Part shown: positions 1 through 10,100 of the stretch, one piece after another
Numbering within the stretch: the first letter of the stretch is position 1
Layout: each line of letters starts with the position of its first letter
Assembly: GCF_910591885.1 (NCBI RefSeq)
Contig: NC_063278.1
Span: forward strand, 20,351,989-20,415,988
DNA length: 64,000 nucleotides
Direction of reading: 5' to 3'
DNA from: Bombus terrestris
Taxonomy: Eukaryota; Arthropoda; Insecta; Hymenoptera; Apidae
The notes under the pieces: model-generated
Databases searched by the model: none
What the model was told of the DNA's origin: nothing
The model's input: only the letters and a program-made list of their open reading frames with translations
Made by a program: the position numbers and the translations under genes

Positions 1-2004
1 TCCAAGATATTTTCCAAAGTTAATAAAATACGACTGGTTCGGTAGTAGAACTAATGGAAAAAGTATCATATGTATTATGATATATAAGGAATGGTTTATA
101 GAAGTTTTACTTTAAACTGAGATAATACAACCTTTTTATGACTGATCAAGATTTAAACATTACAAATTATAAAAACATGAGTGAGTTAATTCTCAATATA
201 ATGGTTTGTGTTCAGACAACTCACGCTGTAAGCTGTTAATATATGCATGTTGTATGTATGCACACATACATATATTATGTATGGACGTTTCTGCATTCGA
301 CACAATGTAATGACTCGTCTAATATTAGACTGAACATACAAAGATTAAAAGAAACGAACGTATTAAATCACATGTTCTATTTTTTACAAAGAAACAATTT
401 TAAAATTCAGTACACTTTCAATATCAATGCTATTTTAAAATTCTTCTTTTTATTTCGTTTGGGGGGCTGAACATGCGTTCTTTCATCTTCTTCAAAATTT
501 TCAAAATATTGCTTGGCATGATATTAAAATATCATTTCTTTTAAGAATTGTACTTTTAGCTTTCACAATATTTCGTCTTGTTAGCTACTTTTAAAAGATT
601 TACATCTTTGAACTTTCTTGTTTTTTCAATTGTCTTTAAAATTCTTTGGTTTAATCATATGGTAATATTAGCTAGATATAAAATCAGAAGCTCTACTTAT
701 TATATTCTATAATCTTCATATGGAAATGTCCGCTTGAATGTTTAAGATAACTCCTTTAGATTCTATCAACCAATATGTACAATGTACATACAGACAGTCA
801 CGAAAGTCTTCATATACTCTATAACAAGGCTATTTTTATTAAAATAAAATTTTATCGCAAAGGTAGAAGTATACTCAATGCACAGACGAGTAATTATGTA
901 GGAGCAACGTATGTATAATATATGTATAGAACTTATATAAGAGCTACATAAGAGTATTAAAGATAGTTTATTTTAAGCGAAGTAAGCTAAAAATTAATTT
1001 ACAATTAAAAACAGAACACGATTTCCAGAAAATATCAACTGCAGTTTTAAATAAAAAGACTGTATAAACATAATTTTTTTTTTCTTTTGATCTGTTCGAA
1101 TATTTTTGTACAATTTTGTTACAAAATAGTTATTAAATTGTTACTTCACACTTACTAGATATAAAATATAAAATGACCCTGTTCTAGAGTATATGAAGAC
1201 ATTATATTGACTATAAGACTTTATATTCATTGATAATTAAATATTGTTTGTCTATTAATTTAAGTCAAACTGAATGTCAATTTGTGAATGCTTTCTTGTT
1301 TCATAAATTCTTTGTCTCACACAGTACACTGGATACGTACGAAATTCGAATCACTTTCCTTTATGAATTTAAATTTACAATCAATTAATCATTTTGTGGT
1401 CACAGCCATATATGATATTGGTCATACTACTCATGATTTTCTAAATCTTCTTCTGACGATATTAACCTTGAAAATAAACAATATGGTAGACCAGCAAATA
1501 TTTCAACAAATCTGGAATGACTGTAGTCTTTCGAAACTAATATTTAAAAAATTGTGTCTTGTTGACAAAAGCGGCGCATTAAAAATGTAAGTTCCTATGT
1601 GGTATAGTCTAGGTAAGATATTGAAAGGTATAAAACATGTGACAAGATAAAGAAATGGTTGGGGGAAAATAGATCGAAAAGTAAAACAGAAGACAACGGA
1701 AATATGCATGTATATTGTATATATCATCGTTTTTGCAAAGATAAGATGTGTAATACGAGAAACCGAGATAGGGTCGATAAAACATTTAATTGAACATTGT
1801 GTAGCCATGGAAAGAATAAATTTAGATGTGGAGGAAATTTTACAAAATGGAAGGTAATTGAAAAAGATTTACATTAGAGATTATGTTATGTAAGTACAAA
1901 AGTAGACTCTTTAATGACGTAGTGTGCAAAGGAATACGTATGAATGATGGATGAAGATATGGGTGGATATTCAAGATATTTTTGTAAACCAAGCCCGATT
2001 TCTT
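1..2004. other. AT-rich stretch without a recognised gene
   Basis: No reading frame here resembles a known protein. The longest frames, around 1288-1590 (plus) and 1503-1808 (minus), overlap on opposite strands and have no domain-like composition. Because AMD1 runs leftward from 12739 and its later exons were not found, this stretch may be intronic to AMD1. That is inference only. Confidence 0.4.
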
Positions 2005-3921
2005 TTAAGGGGGTATTCTAGTCTAGAGGCATGAATTTCGGACGGATTTTGAAGCTCTATACAAACGAAACAAAAAATATTTTTACTATCCATTTCTTTA
2101 TCATTTGTTTACTGATATTTTAAAATTACATACAAAATTAATTGAATTTTCTCTCTTCTCATCCTTTTCCAAATAAGGAAATCCATTTATTGTATACTTG
2201 CTATTGATATCACACGCCAACCAGAATTTTATGCCGAATTTGTCTGGTTTGTTCGGCATATACTGGGTAAATCTTACACCCTAGTCTTCAACGGAAACAA
2301 CTGTTCATCAACAGTAATATACGCACCAGGTTTATAACAATTTTGTGAATTCTCTATAAATCAGTTCCATACTGCAGATACCATTACAAATTTATTGGTT
2401 CATAAACGCTGGCTTCTTTCACTCTTCTTATCAAATCGTATAAACTTCATAATTTCAGTAAAATCATTCCTGCTCATTGTTTTTGAAAAAAATGCAGGTC
2501 CTCAAATTTTATTCCACAAATATGAGACATCTAAGTTCTTTGTCTGATATGCACGTATCGTATAGCAGAGCAATAAATGCATCTAGTTTTGTTGTATCTA
2601 GCTCCCACTTAGTCCCCAATACTCTAAATGCTTCTTCTTTCGTATATTTTATTATATGATCCTCTATACGGTGATCAATGATAAGATAAAATGTTGTCTT
2701 TACTTGTCCTTTCATTATATGCCGTTTAGCATATCCTGTCGGACCTGACACACCCCTAAAAATATTATGAACTGCTGTCCTGCCAGGTTTGGAACTTGCA
2801 TCTAGTTCTTTCCAAACTGTTCCATCGAGCTCAGTTTCGATACGTTGTTTCTTTACATCAGTTTTACGCTCTGCTGTCAATGATAATTTCTTTTTTTTTT
2901 TTTTTTTTGCCTTGGACGTGAACGCTCATTGATAATATTCTCCTCTTCATTATTGCTGTCTAACTCTGATTCGGTTGTAAATAGCTTTTCATGTATTTCC
3001 ATGCTGTTTTCAGTTGCTGAAGTTTCTTGTTTACTGCACACTGAACAGTCTTCTGCTATGTCCGTTATTTTTTTTAATAATTTCTTTTTGCAAAGTCTTG
3101 ACATTTTTGGGGTAGATATTTATCACAGAATAACACTATGTACGGAATACAAAATTATTGTCAAATTTTATATGCTTTACTATTTCTTTTATAACCACTT
3201 TACACAAAACATTCTAAGATACTTTCTGTCTGAGTTATAGCTATAACAACTTTAGATGTCGACTGATTCACTAACAAACTGACACGTATTCTCGTCGAAA
3301 GAAAGATACCAAGTAAAAATATAGTCTCTGACGGCGATATTTATATGAAAATATTGATGGGTACTGGCCATTTTCCATCAATGGTTGTTCGAGGATGGAA
3401 TTGACCGTTGAACATGGGAAAACCCCACTTTTTCCGTGTTTTACCCAAAAAACTTTTCGACTTTTAAAATGTTTGTAATAATTGACTATAAAAATTCTAA
3501 ATTTTATGGCGGTTCCTTAGAGTCATTATATGGGACTGAGTGGCCCTCTTGATTGAGGGATGAATTATGGTTTATGACAAGGTTACGTGTGAAACAGTTG
3601 TTATTATTTGTTATTACTAATTTTGTTTGTCATCTGACATTGATATAGTCTTTTCTTTGCACTGATTGTATTTATTTTAAGAATAAATAGAATATTCCAT
3701 CGAGCGGTCAAATTGATCGCCCACAGTAGGCAAGGCAAAATACAAATTTTTCTTGGAAAAGAAAAAAGCAAACTAGAAATAAATATCGAAAAATATATTG
3801 TATGCATGTTTTAGGAAAAGTCACAAAATATGAAGCGATTTGATAACGTTTAAGTATGGTTAAATTTGAGTAGAAGTTTTGAAAGCGGTCTAAAAGACCG
3901 CGTCGGTAGGTTTAGTGTTAA
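2005..3921. mobile_element. piggyBac-type element remnant flanking the broken transposase
   Basis: Candidate termini surround the broken transposase. A TTAA at 2005-2008 is followed by a GGGGG-starting end. A TTAA at 3918-3921 closes the right side, preceded by a hairpin at 3885-3901 (7-bp stem, AAA loop, arms GCGGTCT and AGACCGC). An imperfect copy of that hairpin lies at 3704-3720. TTAA targets and subterminal hairpins of this kind are typical of piggyBac elements. The two ends do not match each other as inverted repeats, so they may belong to two nested or recombined elements. Confidence 0.5.
2150..3104 (-). pseudogene. Decayed piggyBac-like transposase (N-terminal and central part)
   Basis: This is a broken DDE transposase of the piggyBac family (DDE_Tnp_1_7). 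Reading on the minus strand, an acidic, Ser/Glu-rich N-terminal part (3104-2877) ends in a Lys-rich run coded by an 18-T tract at 2891-2908. The frame shifts there, and the core-family part follows at 2880-2509, with the motifs HNIFRG, SGPTGYAKR, FYLIIDHRI and EEAFRVLG. After several stops, recognisable pieces resume at 2400-2165, with the family signatures YKPGAYITVDEQLFP and YMPNKPDKFGIKFW. The conserved segment between is largely degraded and the whole C-terminal half, with the later catalytic Asp region and the Cys-rich domain, is absent. The copy cannot make a functional enzyme. Family assignment is strong; exact element boundaries are uncertain. Confidence 0.85.
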
Positions 3922-4017
3922 GGGCAATAAGAAGAAAGAGAAACGAAAGCAATATTAAACTTCGGGAAGAGATTAAATAAGGAATATGGCGGAGGAAGAG
4001 AGTGAAATAATTTAAAT

Positions 4018-4057
4018 AGTATGATAGGCGTTATGTGATATATATATATATATATAT
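4018..4057. repeat. TA-rich microsatellite
   Basis: A run of alternating T and A lies between the piggyBac remnant and the GC-rich block that follows. Such tracts are common at insertion boundaries in AT-rich insect genomes. No function is implied. Confidence 0.7.
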
Positions 4058-4084
4058 CATCAATTCAATATATATATCGGGTTT

Positions 4085-5095
4085 GCGTTAAGATTAGAGT
4101 TAGGGTTAAGGGCGTGAAACGAATCCCTATTGGCGCTAGACGTGATCAATATGCAATAGAGGAGATATTTACTAGTACAAGTATGACTATGATAGAATTT
4201 GACAAGTAATCGCGATAATTAGATATTCGAGAAGCTAATGACAATGATCCTAGGCTCAATAACGAATCCGCGATCAACGGGATGACGAACTCTACTCTTC
4301 TTTAGCGTCTAAGTTGTACTCAATGTTAATGCATGGGGCAATCACTACGCATCTGAGAGTTACTTGACTCGTCGTTGAGATCGTGCGGGAGAGTAGTTCT
4401 CCGTCACGGTGACGCTGTCGAAGAAAACTATGATGGGTGTGTCTAAGGGCACGAGGTCATCGGATTCGTGGAGAAAAGTCTTCGTTCGGAAAGTGAGGGA
4501 GATTGACGTTACTGTTAATTGGTCAATTTCCATGTTGGTGGTTAGGAAAGGGTGCTAGCCGCCCTTAAGAGAAAGTTGATATCGGGTAGCGTCGTTCGTG
4601 AGAAAAATAGATTTCTCCAATTTTCCAGTAGTTGGAACAAAGACTGTTTGTCGGTTTGAAAGACTTTAGTTAACTAAAACTTAAGATTTATAACGGGTCC
4701 TCAGACTAGTTAAACATATATTGCGGATATGCCTCGACATCCGGCAATCATCTTACCCGAAGGATAGAGTCTGCGTATGACGGGACAGAAACCGTTAAAA
4801 TGTTTTCTGTCGAGTGCCGCAACAATTATTTCTTTTTATGGAGGACTATAGAATTTCTCCATAACCTTGTTAGACAAAACGTTCATCCCTTGACCGCGGC
4901 TACGTTCGGCGACTGGTTGTCGCCTCGAGCCCGAGCTCACTATCATAAATCTCAAATAAATACAGTCAGATCGAATGACAACAATTTCTTAATACGGCTA
5001 TGGTGGAATCTAGATTACAGTACTAAGGGGTCTTCCCAAAGTTCCAAAGGGAAGGTTCCGGTGTTCTTTCATCTCCGACATATATATATGACGCG
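4085..5095. other. GC-rich block of unknown origin, possibly transposon-derived
   Basis: About 1 kb has visibly higher G+C than the surrounding DNA and abrupt edges on both sides, which abut TA-rich sequence. It has many CpG dinucleotides and no long reading frame beyond an unremarkable plus-strand frame at 4800-5099 that matches nothing I recognise. I found no long inverted repeat in it. It could be a solo LTR or the untranslated end of a retroelement; this is a guess from composition. The TTAGGG-like string near 4100 is too short and irregular to be a telomeric repeat. Confidence 0.45.
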
Positions 5096-5100
5096 TTAAA

Positions 5101-6790
5101 CTGTAAAAAATGAAAAGTACGTTGTATATCTCAATTTCATATAGCTACTGTAAAACACAGAAAGTTTTTCAAAAATGCAGGAGCAGGACAAATGTTAAAC
5201 TCAAAAATCATATATAAATAAATGTCATGTAATTTCTCCACATGTAAACAGTGAAAATCTAAAATACGTAATTTATAGACGTAATGTATGTGGTATGAAT
5301 GAAAGTATAGGTAGAGAAAAATGAATGAAGAAAGATAAACATAGGAAATAAGAAAAAATGTAAATAAAAGCTAGAAGCCCGTCTTAAGCCGACAGGTAAG
5401 AACCACATTTGTATAACAAATAAATAAATAATAAAAGATACTATCGCCCTTAAATATTCGAACATTTTAATCGATTCATAATAGTACTAAATTAAATACA
5501 AGACTTGCGCTTCGACGTACTATCGGTTTCAAATATCAATATTCAAATTAATTTCGATATCGATTTCTTTCTGCTATATATTGGATTGTAACATATGAAA
5601 TGCTCGTTAGATTGCGTCAAATTCTTTATTCAGATTATATCAAAAAGTATGTTAATTTCTTACAATATAATTTGCACAAAATTAAATGTCGATCTATGTT
5701 GTTTCTTTCCCTGTATTCTTTTGTTTGGAATATTGTTGGAAGTTAGGAATATTCTCTATCTATAATAAAACAGTGAATATTGTAGTCTAGTATTGTGCAA
5801 AATTTTTATGTACAAGTCTAAGTATATTCCTTTTCGTATCTTTTATTTTGGCGCTGGTTGATGAAATAATTCAGTATTCCGTCGTTTCTAAGATGAATAT
5901 GTCATATCAATAAATATATTTCTTATACACTTTGCTATCCTTTATTTTCTATCATTATTTGCGACGATAAAATACTTGGCAAATAAATAATTTGGAAATG
6001 ATATGTCTGAAATTTATGAATTTATTCATCTGCAGTTTTGGAATTTATTTGCAAACAACTTTATTTTCAAATTATTTTATTTGGAGTAATTACTTGATTT
6101 ATTTATTCATCATTTTTATTTGAAATAAAAGATGTTAAATCCTGTTTAGAACTTTTTCTATTCGATTTATATAGCTTACATAGAGAGCTTTTTAAACAAT
6201 AAAACAATTTTACAACGTTATTATGAACACATTAGTTTTACATTTATAACATTACAACATTTACTTTTTATATCTATTAAATATTAGTTTTTAAAAATCA
6301 ATGTTTTTATACCCGATCATAAAGAATAGAATTAGTCAGAGGTCTTTTTATCTCGCAGTTTTTCATTACGTTATATTCTATGAAAAGTAGAAAAGTGTTT
6401 GGATATTTTTTGCGGCTATGCATATAGAAATAAGTTTGTAATATTTACAAAGTAACATCAATTTAAATAGAAAGATAAATGACGAAAAAATTTAATAAAA
6501 CGAAGTTCCACTTATTAGTTAGTGGGACTATAAATAGAGTTTATCTTTCTATTTATATAAGATCCTATTTAAAAATTTGAAGTTGACCTTCATAGGACTC
6601 CTCAAGATTATCACAAAGTCAATATCAGCATCATCTGTTTTCCTTGATATGCTACAACCTTTGTCTAAAATATTTTTTCGCATCTTCCATATTCTTCCAG
6701 ATATTTGTCATCGAAGAGTAAAATAAAACACTGTGATTATATCTGATTCATATGATTAACTGATTCAACTGTTATAAATTACTAATAAGT
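5101..6790. other. AT-rich stretch, nothing recognised
   Basis: No protein-like frame, RNA gene or long repeat was recognised. Later AMD1 exons would be expected on the minus strand somewhere left of 7113; scanning for the proenzyme cleavage region and the catalytic motifs of that family found none. Confidence 0.4.
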
Positions 6791-6793
6791 GAA

Positions 6794-7010
6794 ATGCGGA
6801 TATTTATGTAAAATCATATTAAAAACTTGAAACTTGGATAAGAAACTTGGTAAAATATTGAAACTTGGATATAGACAATCGTTTTATTTATTAAATATTA
6901 TAACGTGTACTATATTTTGGCTATTTTATATGTTTATGCTTATTACGTACATTCTGTTAATTCTTGCACTTTAAAATTTTGTATAAATGCGTAAAAATCC
7001 AAAATCTACT
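6794..7010. repeat. Dispersed repeat family A, copy 1 (MITE-like)
   Basis: One of four related copies of roughly 200 bp in this window (see also 32922-33127, 40688-40884 and 48686-48820). It opens with a degenerate GCGGATATTTATGTAAA and closes with ATAAATGCGTAAAAATCC, which are near inverted complements. The interior carries family motifs such as AACTTGG, TATATTTTGG and AAATTTTGTATAAATGC. It has no coding capacity. A non-autonomous DNA transposon is the likely nature. Confidence 0.6.
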
Positions 7011-7112
7011 AATAACCCACATGCAACGATATACAATATTTTAAGATTGCATAAGTGTAAATTTTTAAACTAAACATGTAAGAAAGATATGAAGTATTTA
7101 TATATAGTTTAC

Positions 7113-10100
7113 CTGAGAACATAAGCATCCACATGCTCGGTGCGACAAATGCTGATAATCTCACAACGAACGATTTTTAGTAACGATTGCCACTTCCATC
7201 TGAAATAAAATTTTATCTTTGATCAATATAAATTTATATGGAAATGAATCTTAAATATCGTCTATTAAGTGTTTTCTTTTATTATCTGTCGTGTTAGTTA
7301 TTTTAAAGAGTAATACGTAAAGAAACGTATATTCACGAGGAGTTGAGTATCATTCATAAACGATAATTCAATATTATTAATAATTATTCATAATTATTCA
7401 ATATTCAATCGACTGATTCTTGTGAACATTTATGTAATTAGTCCATTAATTTAAACTATATATGCTCCAAAAGGTATATGCGAAAAACATTGAATAATAT
7501 ACGGATGATGCAATAAATACAAATACAAAATACGTACAAGGTAAATCTCGTATTCAGAAAAATAATAAATTTCACTTTTTGGTGTTAAATAGAGAATAAA
7601 AATATATATATCTGAATTATTTTACGGAGTAAGCTAGCATATTACTTAATTAACATTTTATCATAGAGAATCAATTAACAATTTTGTCATTCACGGATTA
7701 GCAATACAAAAAGAAAAGGTAAACTACGGTATTACTATAACCAGTTATAATTTTTATAGCATGCATGAAATAGTCATAACGATAAGAATCTGGTAATAAT
7801 ATCAGTTCATTTACAATTCGAATATAAACAATGCAGAAATTATAATGATGATATTTACATACGTGAAAAGATAAGGATAGCTGTGCGAATCGATCGAAAT
7901 TTAATTCGTATACGAGATTAATAATAGTTAGAGAAAATTGTTAGAGGAAATTCTTAGACGAAATTCTAAGAACATGAAAAATTATATAATTTTCTCATAA
8001 TGATATTTGATATAATACGTCGATACAATATATAATGTGTCCTAACAATCGTGATACAATCGGCAATAGGGTGATTCTACGTGAAAACATAAATCGAAAA
8101 AAATTTTTTTAAATATATATATATTACACTTACAACTGACTCTATTGAGCCAACCAACAAATTATAATATGTATAATATGATAATGTGGGTATCGTGTGC
8201 GCGTGGATAACACTCAATAGTGCTTCCACTTCATGGTCGAAAGTATAGAATAAAATTTTTTAACATAATATTTCGTTTCGAGAAAATCGAGTTTGGAAAT
8301 TTGTCAAGTATACTCGAACTTGGCTAATTTCAAACTGAACGGGGCTAAATAATAGAGAGGACATGAATTTCCTGAAATTAATTATTTCTTTATTCGTTTC
8401 ATTTCAATTAAAATATTTTAATATTCAAACGTTTCTATTACCGTCACATTTTACATGACTAGCATTCAAATGATAAATACTATTAAAATATATGTGCTGT
8501 GCAGGTGTCGAAAAATAATAAAATAGATTTCTCCTTGACCCTGAATTCTATCTTTTGATATTTTACACTTACTTCGATTGCCTAAAATATCCAATATTTC
8601 TATGAATCTCTTAATTATCTCTAGACATTTAGATTTATTCGAAACAATTTTTTACTTATATCTATATTTACGTAATTAATTTCGTCAAATGCATTTAGTT
8701 TATTGATTACGTCAGAATATTTAGCTTAATATGCAATGTATAAAATGCTTGTGGGCAAATATTATTTCTAATCATTCTATATCATTAAATTATAACATGT
8801 GTAAATTAACTGTATTACATTACAACGTATATTTTTGCATTTTTGTATATACATACATGTGTATACTTGTGATTTTATAAACGTTTTATTATTAAATCAA
8901 AATGAAAAATGATATCAAACATTGCATTTAACAAGCGAATATGAATAGCATGGAGCTTGGATAATGTTTAAAACAAACTATTTATTTAATCCGTTATAAA
9001 ATGTTACAGATGTTACAGATTTTTATTTTGTTACAAAATGTAAAGTAAAGTAATTGAAGTAACTGAATGTTGATGATGTTGCATTTTACTGAATGTAGAA
9101 GCAATGTATATTTCTATATATGACTATTCGTTTAACTTCAAATTTACTTATATTTGTTTTCTTAAATCTGTTCCTGTTTTCAAAGACATATATCTCCCCT
9201 TTAATCTTATTTTATTTACTTAATATGTTTCAATATACATATTTATGAATGTTGTTGTGTGAAATGTGGCGGTAATAGAAACGTTCGAATATTAAAATAT
9301 TAAGATGAAACAAATAAAGAGATAATTAATTTTGAGAAGTTAATTGTCTTCCTGACGAAGTAAAAAGCTTTCCATAATTTACTTTATTTAGAGTAAATTT
9401 GAAGAAATTAAAACTGTAATATTCTTTGTAACAATTTGTAAGTACGAAATGAAAGATTTTGTATGCAAAACAAGGAACAAAGAGTAAAACTCTCTGCATA
9501 TACTGTACTGTAATATACACTTCTGCATATTTTCCGTTTGTGCTTGCCAACACGTTTAGTTCGTCTAATTATAAAAATTTATAGTTGGTCTACTGTCTTG
9601 TGTTCTTATGCATTACTACAAGAGATAAATATATAACGTGTATAACGAAATCCTTTGGTATTTCATATAAGTGTAAAATCATGTAGTAAAGCACGTTGAA
9701 AATTAATGTGATATTAATAAATACAGTAATCATCAAGAAGCAATGTTTACTAACGTAGATACAAATATTAGGAAATAAAATTAATAATTAAATAATAAAA
9801 ATAACAATAATAGTTATAATAATAATAATTACATTATTGTACTTGCAATTATTGTACTACAAATTATCGAACAAATACATGGAAAAAGATAAACTAGAAA
9901 ACAACACTAGAAAAAATAACTGGAAAATAATTTAAAAGAATATAACGTCAATAATGGCAATATATTTCTACAAACATAAAATTTATTACACTGAACTTTA
10001 AAATCCGACATGCTTTTCAAACATTTCGAAATACAAAAAATAGATAAATGTTTAATTTTCTAATTTGTAGGTATAACAGCAAGTACGAGTTCATTGAATA

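Noticed and set aside
1288..1808. Overlapping opposite-strand frames of about 100 codons
   Set aside because: Neither shows domain-like composition, splice context or family motifs; probably chance frames.
4085..4115. TTAGGG-like strings suggesting an internal telomeric repeat
   Set aside because: Only two or three irregular units; insect telomeres are regular TTAGG arrays, so this is chance-level similarity.
4800..5099. 99-codon frame in the GC-rich block
   Set aside because: No recognised motif; GC-rich sequence lowers stop frequency and makes chance frames longer.
5550..5566. GATATCGAT-like string as a DRE promoter site
   Set aside because: It is not the full TATCGATA and lies far from any recognised gene start.
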